From Struthidea cinerea (lineage: Eukaryota > Chordata > Aves > Passeriformes > Corcoracidae), in NCBI GenBank assembly GCA_013397865.1, contig VZTI01003798.1:372001-436000 (forward strand): a DNA stretch of 64,000 nucleotides. Direction: 5' to 3'. The notes beneath the pieces are model-generated. The model saw only the letters and a list, made by a program, of their open reading frames with translations. It searched no databases and was not told the origin of the DNA. The translations under genes and the position numbers were made by a program. Positions 26,801-39,476 of this stretch are shown here, in pieces (position 1 is the stretch's first letter; each line of letters starts with the position of its first letter).

Positions 26801-27460
26801 AATCAATTTTTTTTGACAAAAACATTGATTATAACATTCAAGATAAATTGCTTATTAAAAATTTGAAATGCTAAACATGCTAAGTATTTTCTCACTTTGG
26901 TGAGGCTTTCATGGCTGAATCTGAGCTTACTGAGCAAGCCCACTCAAAGCAACACTTCAGTTTATTTTATTGGTTTGCAGCAACCTAATTATTTTTTAAA
27001 GTCCGAAACTTTTACTGTTCCTATGCCTTATCACCTTGCCAGCTGAAACTTTATTCAAAGCTCTGAATTCTGCTCACTGAAATGGAGGGAGGTTCAGAAT
27101 AATCTGTGTGGATTCATTGCAATCTATGTTTAACACCACAATGCAAAAGGAGAAACGGCAGAGCAGGAGGGAAGTGATATTGCTGAACACCAGACAAGAG
27201 AAAAGATCTTTTTTCTGAGCAGCAGGAGATTATTTTATCAGCAGAAGGTACCTATTCACTACAAGGTATGGAGGTTAACACCTTACTTTCACTGTGTTCC
27301 CTACCAGGACTTGTTCCTTCACCAGCAAGGTGATTATGCCTTTTCATTCCCAATGTGTTCAGCTTTCATCCTACAAATGTCCATGACCTCTTGACTGTCA
27401 CAGCAGGTTTATGTTAGGCTACACATAAATTCCATTGCCGAAAAAAGGAAAAAGAAGAAA
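20881..27460. other. Unique AT-rich sequence, no gene seen
   Basis: No element termini or convincing exons. A small tandem duplication lies at 22841-22884 (ACAGTTCCAAAAA-CTCCATGTT, period about 21 bp). About 24055-24306 has two overlapping minus-strand open frames behind an acceptor-like TTTGTTTTCAG, but the peptides match nothing I know. The following AT-rich block to 24600 contains an inverted pair of TGACA motifs with a 2-bp spacer (24378-24389). Confidence 0.5.
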
Positions 27461-27612
27461 GCTGCCCCATCCCTGGAAGTGTTCAAGGCCAGGTTGGATG
27501 GGGCTCTGAGCAACCTGGTCTAGTGAAAGATGTCCCTGCCCATGGCAGGGTGGTCTGCAATTAGATCGTCTTCAGGGTCCCTTCCAATGCAAGCCAGTTT
27601 GTGATTCTATGA
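27461..27612 (+). repeat. CR1 LINE 3'-end fragment
   Basis: A plus-strand CR1 tail: CCCCATCCCTGGAAGTGTTC, the GGCCAGGTTGGATGGGGCT segment, GATGTCCCTGCCCATGGCAG, CCCTTCCAATGCAAGCC and a terminal GTGATTCTATGA. It is about 150 bp, 5'-truncated and moderately diverged. It resembles the copy at 49.4 kb closely enough to suggest the same CR1 subfamily. Confidence 0.92.
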
Positions 27613-29227
27613 AGAACTAGAAGAAAAGATCTACAAAGGATAATGGAAGTATTTATTAAGGGCTTACAAAAATTGTAAAGCAAAGAAAAGAGAAAAGACA
27701 CCAATTAATAACCACCAATTTATCTCTTGACATTAGAGGATACTTTATATTTAATTACTTATACTTTCAATATGTTCCCAATTTAAACAGAGCTTAGAAG
27801 GCCCTCACTATCAGGATGTCACTTGCACAATGTCGAGTAGTAGGAGGAGACTCATTTTTCTAATAACCTTAACTTTTCTTTACAATGTTGTTGATATCCA
27901 GAGATTTGAGGGGTAAAAGTGATGTAAGGATAGAACAAAGATATGGAATGAGCAAGAAAAGAGTCCTGACAGTCCATCTTCTGATTAACCAAAATTGTCT
28001 TTAAGCCCATAATGGCACAATCCACTAACATACATTTATACCAAGGGTTACTGAAAGTGAATTTACATTCTTAACACACAGGCTGGAAAGATACAGTGAA
28101 AAAACCTAAAATCTGCACGCAAGGACAGACCTTGCATAATATATATGCTTTATTCATTAAAATCTAGCACATTCAACTTGTTAGAATTATTTTACAGTAC
28201 TGAATGACAAAAAAAAATAGGAAGAGTTTAATGTCTTTGTGCTTTCTGTAACAGCTCCACTGTAGACACATCAAACATTGTCTTATTTCCTAGATCTGCA
28301 AATGACACCAGTCAAATAAAAAATGCATCTCTAGAGAACCCTGAATGGGAAGCTGTAGGAGTGCCAAAAAGTAAAATAGAGTCTGGATGTCCCCTAAATT
28401 GTGGTAAATACATTTTTGATGGCTGTAAGATTATATTTTATGGGAGATGCCTCTGTGACTTCATACACGGCCTGTTTGGAGGATGGGCTAAAACAGTGCT
28501 GCCAGTTCCTTTTCCTGGGACGATGAGTGATATGGATAATGTGGAACACATGCAGACCATAGATGGTTTTAGGCCTATACCTTGTCCTAGAAAAACGAAG
28601 TGCCGACCTCTGGCTTGGCACTTTATTATGGCGCTTTAATAGTTTCCTTCTCATCACTTACTCTTGTAGATGAAAGATATTGGTTACAATTAGCACCATT
28701 TTCATTGCATAACTACACTCTAAAAGTATGTTTTGTGCTTCCTCCGGAAGTTTTCTTTCCTTTTTCCTCAGCTAATGTGCCCTTTCTTGAAGGGCAATGC
28801 AAAGCAGAAAAGGAGAATATTACTTTGAGTCCATAAGCGCTCCTGCCATGAAGGCTTTCAAAATAGCTGTTTTATGCACTGAGAGAAAGCAACATAAAAC
28901 TTTAAGGCTCTTTTTCATCTAAGTAAAATATGCCTATTTCTCTGTCTGCTGCTGATTTATGAATGGTAATAGTGAGAGCATTATAGGGGCAATGAAATGT
29001 CTGTGATGGCTTATTGACAGGAAACTCTCCATAGACAAAATCAAACTTTGAGGCTCTAATGTGTGCCATTGGCCACAGGAGCCAAAACTCAGGATGAGCT
29101 GAGGTTTTCTTTTGTTCAGATGGGGCCTCAGAGCAGGTGCCTCTAGCTGTCATTAAGCAAACTGAGGACGTGGTTATTTTACAAAAAAAGTTGGAGAAAA
29201 AGAAGATTAGGACTTCAGGCCCAAAAG
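27613..29227. other. Unique sequence, no gene seen
   Basis: Open frames of 78-118 codons occur around 28361-29258 on both strands. They overlap one another and encode cysteine- or aromatic-rich peptides without known motifs. I regard them as chance openings. Confidence 0.5.
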
Positions 29228-29283
29228 ACCTGGTCTGGTTGGAAATTTTATATTCCAACCAGACCAGGTTGGAATATAAATTT
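29228..29283. repeat. Two overlapping palindromes
   Basis: The first palindrome has a perfect 17-bp stem (29228-29244 with 29253-29269, core CCTGGTCTGGTTGGAA) and an 8-nt loop. The second uses the right half of the first: 29243-29260 pairs with 29267-29283 (core GGTTGGAATATAAA, one unpaired A) around a 6-nt loop AGACCA. The arms interleave as A-B-A'-B', so only one hairpin can form at a time. Template switching at a replication fork is a known route to such a pattern. No transposon termini are visible. Confidence 0.85.
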
Positions 29284-32200
29284 GTTGCTATGAGGCAACA
29301 GATATGGGCTGAGGGGTTTCACCAGTGAAAAGAAAAAGGCCACAGAACTTTGTTCGCTACCCAGAAAAGCCACTCCTCACTGTCCTTTTTGAGAGATCCC
29401 ATAAACAGCATTATACTTTTGTAGCTTTGCTGCTGTTTTCATTCTCCTGCAAAACAGCAAACCGAGTGAATGCACGCTGACTCATGTAACGATGTACTGA
29501 CCCACTTCAAGGTCTCATCACTTTTCTTTCTCTGTATTCGTGAACATGAAACTCTCATTTTTGGTGGTTGTCTATGTCAAGCAGTATACAAAATATATAC
29601 AGAAGTCATACAACAGTTATTTGTAGTTCCAGCTTTTTTTCCCCTACTACCGCAGAAGAGCACAAGCAGGAAATTCCAAACAAACCAAATCAGTGAATTG
29701 TGCGTGTCAGCTAAATAATATTTGCTGATTGAAGTAGATGGGAATGAAAGCTCAAGAAGCAAATCTTTAACACTATTCCTTTTTGGCTGAGGAGTTACTT
29801 TTTTAGGTCTATCATTCCAGGTGAATTTTGTGAAAAAACTACAAGGGTTTTGAGAAGCCCATGAATGCAGTCAGTTATTCCATACTTTCATGCCTGAATC
29901 CCCAGTATTTAAAATCCAAAACAATGCGTTTTCCAAGAGGAGGATGGATGCTGCATATGTTGTATGGGTGCATTTCAACAGGAAATATCAATAAATGACA
30001 GGGAAAATGATGACTGAGAAGACTAGAAAAATGCTTAGATGAGTTTGCACAGCAATTGCATCCTGCTACATCTAAAGTATCCCTTCTGCAAAAAATATCA
30101 CTGCATTTAGATGAAGTGTGGAAATAGCTGGGTTCTTTTCTGCTTTACAGTGTCCTGGGTATACTACTCTGATCAATGTAAAGTAGAACCAATCTTACTC
30201 CTTTTGAAGCTTCTCACCTCTGTGGCAATTTTAACTATCCTGTTAAATATCTTTTTCAGAATCTGCCACTGTAACTTGACGACAGGAAACTAACCTTGAA
30301 AAACAGAGGAAAGTCAAAGTATGAACTGTGAGGAGAAGGGAGAAAGAAGGGAACAACCTGGAAGCCCGAAGAACCAAGGAGGACTAGTTCCACAGATACC
30401 GTTCCACAGATACTTATCTTTCCTGACTTCCTACAAACCAACAGATGAAAAACACACCAGTGTTGATCCAGGTGGCCTCACTTGTATACAGTTCAAGAAA
30501 TAAGCTTAATTTTTTTCATCATTTGACCCCTTCCCTGCCCTGCAATCACTTTCAATATTTCTGCACTCTCCTTCACTGCAATCCCCAACATTTGCAGTTA
30601 AAAAATTATTTCATGTATACTGGTAATGATTTTGAATATCTCAGAGTAACCTATCTTTCAAAACTGCCAGAGTTACAAAAAGCTTGAAGCACTTGAAGCC
30701 CGCTTTGCAGGTGTTTATCAGTGTTTTACAAAAGTTAATTTTTTTTAAAAATGTGTGATTGTGTAATGTTTATATAGAGACAATAAGAAAATAGAGCTAC
30801 TTTTCTTTTTTTGTAAAGGGAGGTGCTGTGAGTAGTTCTGCAAGCCTAAATAACTCCAAAATGTCATGTATGTCTCCTTATCAGAATATTTCCAGATACC
30901 TTGTTTTAAGTCTTTCATTAAATTATCATATGTTTTCAGAGCATAAACCAGGAACCAGCATCTGCTTTGCTTAGTCAATAAAACAAAGAGTGAAGTGTTA
31001 TCACAAACTATGCTTGATGTCAGGATGCTTCACGTTTCACACTGAACCAAATCACATTACCCAGGGAACGTAGGAAAGGGCTCCATTCAAATTGTCTCCA
31101 GCATTAATGGGAACAAGATGCTCTATTTGTATCCTTTAAGCAACCTGAACCAAACTGGCCCTGCAGCCACAGTCTCTCACAGCTGCAGGGTATGGCTGAT
31201 GAGCTGACTGGCGGAATCTCCCTTCTAGGATAGGACAGATCGGTGCTCCCGAGCCACACGTACCAGAGGGCTCCAAGACCTTGCCATTATCCTTTTTGAC
31301 AACAGCAGGGTGGCTGTGATGCTGTTTTTACACCAGATATTCAGGACTTTGCCTTTGGACTGTGAGAGACACTCATTTTCATTCAGTGCCAAGTCTCCAG
31401 TTTCCCCCAACAATCTAAGTCCATGAAAAAATTACCTCTCCAAGATGGTGTCAGTAACTTGAGAGTGGGTACAAAAATGTGTTTGGCCCCTCAATCCTAT
31501 ACCCATGGGGACATTTTCAGTGACTGCAGCTGAGTGACTTCATGGAATTTCTTCCTCTATTTATTTCTTCTCCTTGTTTAATTAGAAATTGCATAGCCAT
31601 AACCTCTCTATAAAATTTAATGTTGTCTAGAGGTAATTGAGGTTTATGTAAATTTTTATGACATACTAATGGCTTGAATAGAACTGAAACTGAAGACTAT
31701 TTCATAAAGGAAACTGAAGACTGCTAATGAAAGGTCTCTAGAGTCAGCATGGAGAGAGACAGGACTGTCTTTCACCTATATAACTCTAAGCTGAGCTAGT
31801 CTACTTTCAAATATAACATTTAAACCTTTGGCTATTAACAAAAAAAATAGTATATAGCTATACTTTCCCGTACAATCCCTGAGCTGAACTGGTGGTAGGA
31901 GGAAAGACTTCAATATATTAATTTTCTTCAACATTCTGAACTTTTTCTATCACAATATGCTCAGACCATTTGGAATTTTAATGCCTGGAAATAATGCCTT
32001 TTAAAAGTGCCAAAGAATTTTGGGGAATTAATTCCTATTAGAGCAGGTGAGAATACAGTACCCTTGGGAAAGATAACATATAACAGTTCTTCGCCTTTGG
32101 GTTCATCTCTTCATAAGAAACCTATCTGATCAGCATCTTAACATTTTATTACACAGTGACTAGTCACAGAAATTCTTATTTCTATGTTTTATATTGCTAC

Positions 32201-32739
32201 TGAACTGAGCAAGGATCAAAAGCAATCACTTTTAAAGGAACTGCAGTCATTTCACTCCCACAATATTTTATCTTCCCTGCTTTCTCTTTCTCCTTTCTTC
32301 TTCCATTAAAATGTTGTTATTGTTTGGCTTCAAAGTAGCTGGGTTTCAACTAAGTAAAACCATGTCTTTCATCACAGAGAACTATTCTCTTCAAGGACCT
32401 GAAGATTTTTATGATGATTTATCCATCAGAAGAGGGGGAGAGGAAGGAAAAGGGTATTTTTCTAGATTTATAAATGTGGCGATTCAGTATCCTGGACACC
32501 CTTAAAACAACTCTCAACAAAAAACTAACTTTCTTTTGATTTCAACAAACTTTGACTAAATCTCTGCATGAGCAACAAATATGCAGTGTGTATTTCATTA
32601 TTTTCTAATCCAAGTCTTGCTGGACTCAAGAACCTTTCTGCCTCTCCTTAGGATAACTTTCATAGGGAATTAAAAGTTTTCTCTTTTGAACTTCAAATAC
32701 TTAGTTTACTTGTCCACACAATTTCTTAGTAGCCTCCAG
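29284..32739. other. Unique sequence, no gene seen
   Basis: Short unrelated open frames only. No element ends, RNA genes or convincing splice-bounded exons. Confidence 0.5.
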
Positions 32740-32821
32740 TACATGAAGAGAGTTGATCGTGCTGGCACTGACCCCAAGAAGGAAGACTTGGCAGCTGCTA
32801 GAGCACTTAGGAACTACAGAG
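32740..32821 (+). other. Exon-like stretch, unproven
   Basis: An acceptor-like AGTAGCCTCCAG ends at 32739, and a possible donor (AGAG before GTATTC) follows 32821. The 82 bp between them are open and encode a charged, helix-prone peptide that includes DPKKEDLAAARAL. The composition stands out from the AT-rich flanks. No family is recognised. The donor is weak and the frame stays open to 32973 past the putative splice site. Chance is a serious alternative. Confidence 0.15.
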
Positions 32822-34147
32822 GTATTCGAGGAGTAATAGTAGTTTTGCAAACTAGCTATATTTTTCCTTCTACTGGAAAAATTCCCTTTGAAGCTGGAAG
32901 CCATGTGTATTCACAAGATGGAAGGGGAATAGAATGCTTTGAGTTTCCCAGAGACCTCCCAATCAATAACTGAATATTTGTGACCAAGACCAGTGCTCAC
33001 ACTGAAATTGCAATGGAGCTCTATGCTTCAGATCAGAGCACTCCCAGGTGGTATTAAAAACCCATCAAGAGAGAATTTTCTGTCTCCATAGTGAAGCTAT
33101 TTCCACTTTAATACCTGGCAAGACATGGAAAATTTACACATATAATTTGTTTGCAAATGCATACAGCCAGAGGAAATATCAATATTTTACTACAGAAAAA
33201 CCCTATTAATAATATAGGTAAGCAAAATATTTAGCAAAATAGAATCAGGTAAGAGCTTTAGGATTTGTGTATGTTTGTGCAGGACTCATATATATATAAA
33301 TATATTAATTTTGTTATTATAAATTATCACTCATATAGGAAGAGATGGAATTTCAGGAGTGGGTTTGTCTGTGGTAGTTTCAAATTTTTTTTTTCACACG
33401 CCTTACAGAAATTTGGTTTACAAAATGTTTGTTTCTGTTTAAGGATTCTCCCAGTAAAGAAAGAAAGGTATGTCTCATACCTGCCAATATGAAGAGAAAT
33501 TAAACTAATACTTCAATACCAACACTAGATTCCACTGAAAGAGTTTCAGTGAAAACATTTATTTTCATTTTTACATTAGTCAGGCAGTAAGTTTATTTTT
33601 ACACTACCAAAAGAAGCATAAGCATTTCCTAGTTTCCTGATTAAAAATATGTTTCAGTAATGAAATAAGGCAAATGAATCCTTAGGATGCCAGCACCTCA
33701 AGGATTTGTTTTTTTCTTTTCAAACTACACACACAGAGGTTTTTCAATTTCTTTTGAATTTGAAAAGCAAAGCTTAAACCAAAGAGGCAAGACACAGTAG
33801 CAATGACATCTTACTGTTTCAAATTATTAAGGCTGTTAAGACTTTTTCTTTTAGGATGGAGTGTTCTCATGTGGCAGAGTTTTGCCGTTAATTCAGGTGG
33901 AAGAACAAGTACAGCTGTTTGATCCCATGCCTTTGACAAGTGCTTCATTGCTTCTGCTCCTAACAAATCCCACTGACCCACACACAGGGCTGTAGGCAAT
34001 AAATCCCTCAGCGGAGGTAGATGGCTGGCTTCTCAGAAATCAGCACCCTGTTGAGTTTATTCAGGGGGCTTTTCTTGGCTTGGCTGTTATGACATTGCTA
34101 CTGACTGCTAACCTGAATGTCACAAGAAGAGTTATGCTGGAAGGTTG
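32822..34147. other. Unique sequence, no gene seen
   Basis: AT-rich with a TA-rich patch near 33286-33310. Nothing recognisable. Confidence 0.5.
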
Positions 34148-34209
34148 TTTCAGAGCTATATTCTGACATGTTGCTAAGCTATTTCAGAGCTATACTCTGA
34201 CATGTTGCT
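34148..34209 (+). repeat. 34-bp tandem duplication
   Basis: TTTCAGAGCTATATTCTGAC followed by ATGTTGCT occurs at 34148, and again from 34182 with one T-to-C change. This is a simple local duplication of period 34 bp with high identity, so probably fairly recent. Confidence 0.85.
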
Positions 34210-37200
34210 GTTATATTTCTGCAAAGTGTAGTTGAATTTGCTTAACATAGGTATCTGAGCTGTTTGGCTATCTTTGCCATCTTTCTAAATTAGAGTTTGC
34301 ATGGTACTTCATGCAGTCAGTAAGGCCTGTTTAAGGCTAATGTGGCTACAGACATGAATTTTTCCTGCTATAGGGACTTCAGAGTACCTATATCATCTTA
34401 AATATAGAGGTTTTTGGGAAAGAGGGTGTTTATTTAATGGCAGTCTTGGGGGGTGAGTGTGGGGGTCTCAAGTGTTTTGAGTATTTTGTAGTTCTGGACA
34501 TCTACTCCATGGTATAACTGAGGCATAGGGATTATGAGGTCTGCAGAATGTTCTGTCTATGAACATGATAGAAGTTTTCTTTGCTGTAATAGCTTGCAAC
34601 AGAAAAGGATTTTTTCTTTTTTGTGTAAATCATAAACTATCTCTCTAAGCTGTTTCTAATTCTAAGCTTTCTGATTTTTACTAGCTGACACCAAGTTTAT
34701 TCAACAGATTTTCTGTGATACAAAGTATGCTTTATGAAATACAGTAGGACTCTTTAAAGTTTGTCTGGATCAAAGCTAGAGGCTTACTGATTGTGACAGG
34801 TTAGCTAAATCTGCAGAGATAATAATGCAGAGTGATATAAATTACAGTACAATATAAATTATAGCATTTTTATCTGTCTATGGTCTTTACTGTAACATTG
34901 GTTTGCTTCAGTTTGGTCAAGAGTTTTCATATATATTTTACAATAATTAAAATTCTATCTAATAATATTTGCAATGCTAGAATAAAATCTTTGATTAAAA
35001 AGTAATACTTTGTTTATTAAATAATTTAGACAATTCCTCGCTTTTTTTCCTTGCTGACTCCCACATTATGGACAGGTGTTACATCATTAGTTGTCATCTA
35101 GCAAAATTACAAGACCAAGTCTGAATTTTACATTCTTAGCTTTTAGCACTGCAGTAAGCATTTAAAATTTTGAAGACTATATCTCATGTAAGAATAACTG
35201 ACAACAAAATATTTATAAAAGAGTCTACTCCAGGGATATGTGAACAGATCATTGCATCAAATTCTCATGTATACAGGTACATGCTGGACATAACTAACAC
35301 TTCCAGTGTTGTTTCTAAAGCTCTGTTGGTTCTTTTCAATCTGGTGACATAACCAAACTTTCAGTTTTGTTTCTGAATTTCTGGTTGACTCTAGTATCAA
35401 TTGCCATTTTCTCCATAGTTATCTATTCAAAGCAGAACTATTTGCCTCCAAACTTGTTCTGTGTGAACAGAAATCTAGAGGATTTCAGATCACCCACAAC
35501 AACTTATGTGCTCCCATTATAATGAGCTGCTCACAATTATCGGAGAAAAATAAAGGTGCATTGCCCTGAAACTTTCCAGGTTGTCTGCAGGAGACTCAGG
35601 ACACAGTTACCAGTAATCTCTGAAAGAGTCCTGTACACAAGAAAAGAGAAAGCAAATGCAGTTTAAAAGCTGCCACAAGAGGTTCTCTGAAGCCTTTATG
35701 GAAGCTGACAGTGTAATAACATCACCTGCCTCTTGGTGACGATGGAGTGGATTGGCCTTTTTACAGAATAATGCAACGCATGCTAAAAAGGTACAAGTTT
35801 ACAGCTCAGCTAGAAAAGCATGAGCTGCATGGTTGTTCAATAGGTGACAATCTGTAGGATGCATAGGGACAGATGACATTCTCTATTCATAGCTTCTGTT
35901 AAAAAATAGAGCTTATTTCTGCTTCCACAGTAAAAGAACTGAAGCACTTCCATTTAACCATGCTAAAAAGTACTCTCTGCAGCAGAATTTCAAATTCCCT
36001 CATCAAATGGGGGAAAAGGTGGAAGGCTTAAAATGGACAGTTGACAACACAGAAGTCAGTTTTGATGCAAGGAAGAGCAGGATCCGTGAAGATTTTGGGA
36101 ACAGGTGGAAGAGCAGACTGTGCAATGACTTACAAAGAAGCAAGGGCTGTGAAGACCCTCTAGCTGAGGTTGCTGAGTTACCTGCTGCATCTCACCCTTT
36201 CTCCTGGAATAGAAATTAGGTGATGTGTGTGATTATGGGCTTGCATTAGAGTAGATGGAGGAATCATGGGATGTTTCCTTGACCTTGATATCTGGATAAA
36301 GAAGCCATTTGGCCATCTCTTGCTGAGAATATGATTTAGATGCTAAATGAGCATATACAAAAATACCTTAGCTGTTGATAATTTCTTAATCTCTGTTGTT
36401 AGCAATATTCAAACATCTTAAACAATACTCTAGAATCCAAGATGAGAGCCTGATGAAGTTCATAATTCTCATAGTCTGGTGGGTCTTGGATAAAAGAACT
36501 GTGAATTTACAGAAAAAAAAATAAGTAGGAAGGTATCAACATAAATTACAGGTTATGCATCAATGCATGCTGTAAATCCCCTTCATTAGCACTCGTTCAG
36601 GTATTCTGGCCAAGAGCTTAACAGAATACAAATAGATAAATGAATTAGAAACCCATAAAATTATAGTAGACAATAGTTTGCTTCCAGTCAAAAGAAAAAA
36701 ATCTCTACACCATATATATGGATGATGTGTTTGTTTCCAGCAATCAGTCGTATTGTTGGTTTTGGAGGGAACACCAGATTCCAATGTACGATTACAAGTT
36801 CCCTGGGAGGAAGGACTTTCTCCAAAGAATTGTTTAATACTGTGTCTTGACTTAAGTGTGCAATGAAAATACAGTGACAACTCTTACAATTTGAAACTCA
36901 AAGCAAACTATTTTGGCACAAAAGTCTTAATTCTCATGTCAGGTGTTATCTGGAGATACTTTATGCTATCACAAAAGAATTTTGCAGCATGCATTTTGCT
37001 GCTTTAGAGTCAATAATTTTTTGATGAACACTTGAGTGCATAGATACAAAATGGCATAGTGGCATTTTAAAGACCTTTGGATACATTTGCATATCCTACC
37101 TTCTGCTGCATAGGTAAAAATTACAGGAGTCCATAATAAACAACAAGATAGAAAAGAACAGTGGTCAGAATACTGAATAGCCTTACAATGCTGCAAAGCA

Positions 37201-38898
37201 ATGGTTTTTTTTAAATTTATTTTATGTTTTGTGCGTTTGGGGGGAGAATAGGACTTTTGTTTAGATGAGGTTTGTGTGTCCTTGGTGACTACTTGCTATT
37301 TGTTGGGGTTTTTTTACTTTTAAGACTACCATGAAAAATGAACTGCCTTGGGCAGGGGGCAGGGGAAAAAAAGGTCAGTAAAACAAAGCCATATTGTACG
37401 CTCAGTATCAAAGACAGCAAAAGTGTTCAAGCATCATGGGATTTTAATTTGCTCGTTAAACCAAAGTGTCGAAAGAAATCATTTTAGAGTTCTTTTTCAT
37501 GGTGTTTATGAAGAACAAAGTTTATTTGTGAGGAAAGGTATTTATTTTTCTAAATAGGACTTTTGACTGGTCTGCATGAAGAATGCAAGCAGTATGTTCC
37601 TCACTCGGGAACTATCTGTCTATGCACAATAGAAATGTGTGCAGCAGACCTGCAGTCATGGAAACTGCATGTGTCAGTCTGGGATGAAATTATGCATTTT
37701 ATGTGGGGATGGGTGAGTTTGGCATTCAAATGAAGCACAGAAGACTTTATCGATGGCACAGCGCGTACTGCTGCAAAGCATTCATGTTGGTTTCTTATTA
37801 TAATTGCTTTGTTGGCACAAAATAATGGCTTTTCATTTTGAAGTTTCCAGAAAATATTTAGTATGTACATACTACAAATGAGTCTGGTAGTATTTTTCCT
37901 GCATTTTTTTTTTCCATAGTGTTGTAACAATTTTCATAGGCTGATACTGCAAGAAGAAAGGTTGAACTAATAAATCAAGGCATTCAGCAAGGATTTGAAA
38001 GGGCTGAAGTAAAGAATAAATCTGAATTTGGCAAAAGTGCAGTGCTAACTTGGACAATAAAAGAACACAGGGATATCTTCCAGGCCCCACAGAGATGCAA
38101 ACATTGTGTTCTAAACCAATTGCCACTTTCTCGAAATAGCACCTGGTGCTGTCAGTGGGAATCAAGAGGCAGAGGTTGTGTTCCTCAACAGCAGTGTTAA
38201 ATTTTCTGTGTGAGAAGAATAGGGGCAAGCCCCCCAAAAGCTGTCATAGGTTTGAGGTGACACTGTCCCTGGGCAACCTGGCCAGGTATCTTCTATTCAT
38301 GGGGTCATACCTGTCTCTAGAAAAGTAGTGGGAAGAGGGTTGGAAAGTGAGCACTGGGAGACTTCTCCAGAGAACTGCACTTCATTCAGTCAGGTCCGTC
38401 TTTTTCAGAAGTGATCTGCTATGCAACAAACACTAAGTACTTCCTTATTTTCTTATTTCCATTGAATATGAAAGAAAAAAATATTGAGGAAGCTTGAGAA
38501 TTTCAAATTGTTTTGAGTGCATGGCTTTAATTTATTTTTTTCTATCTGTGCAGGACTGAAATTTAATGACTCAAACAATTGGCTGTTTGGAAAAGCAATG
38601 TGTGCTTTGCTGATGATGTGCATGGTAACAGCCAGAGGGGTGCACACCCACCACCAGAGGCTACAAGCTGGTGTTTGAGCCACACAAAGGAAAAGGCTCA
38701 TAAGAAGCAGATCCTGCTAGGTAATCTCTGCCAGTGTCTCCCCTTACACAACCTTAAACAGAAAAGTTTTATGCTCAGGTATAAAACTCCGCCACCTCCC
38801 TCCCCAGGAAGTACCAGGTCATTCAGACATAGGCCTGAAGATATTCATCCCTTATGATGGAGCATAACTGGTTCAACTACACGGATGTGAGAGGCATC
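34210..38898. other. Unique sequence, no gene seen
   Basis: AT-rich with G- and T-rich low-complexity patches near 37200-37380. Open frames reach only about 120 codons, overlap antisense and show no motifs. Confidence 0.5.
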
Positions 38899-39476
38899 TG
38901 TTATGTCTTAGAATGTGTCATCAACCATCAAAGACCCCTGAAATGCCCTCAGACTTATTTCTGGAAGGACTAGGCATGATCCACAGTGTTGCATCAGACA
39001 GTGTAAGACTTCTCCCCACCTTTCCCACCCCCATGAGAGGTACCAGCTGAATCTAAACGTACTTCAATCTATTGAACTGTATATTCCATGGGCTTCTTCC
39101 ACTCCCTGACAGATCAAGACTGTGGCCATCTCTTTGACCAATGGACATTGAAATTGCAGCCAACAAATCTCATCGCTGGATCCACAGGTGGTGATGCCAT
39201 TCTACTGTTATCCTTTCTTTTCCGTTCTTTGTTTTCTGTTCTTTCTTTTCCTTATATATTTTCTTATTTTTATGCTTTTATATGGCTATATTTCTATGGA
39301 TAATAACCAAAATGGCTACACACCTCCTTTCTATTGCAACCAAACTGTTCTGAAATAAACCTGCCACGTACATAGTTATAAAGAGTCATTTAGTGTCGTT
39401 TCACTCTAATCTGTCCCAAGAGATCTATTACTATCAAGAACTTTGGTTACTCTGCCATCAGGGGCAGGTCATAACA
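38899..39476 (+). mobile_element. ERVL-like solo LTR
   Basis: This 578-bp element begins TGTTATG and ends CATAACA, a perfect 7-bp terminal inverted repeat. The flanks are GCATC (38894-38898) and CCATC (39477-39481), which fit a 5-bp target duplication with one later substitution. A long T/C-rich tract (39209-39300), an AATAAA at 39354-39359 and a GTCGTTTCACTCTAATCTG block follow the layout of avian ERVL LTRs as I remember them. No internal retroviral sequence adjoins it, so it is a solo LTR. The family assignment is from memory. The termini are seen directly. Confidence 0.8.

Noticed and set aside
28361..28657. Cysteine-rich 92-codon frame with an 87-codon antisense partner
   Set aside because: The cysteine spacing matches no peptide family I know, and sense and antisense frames are both open.
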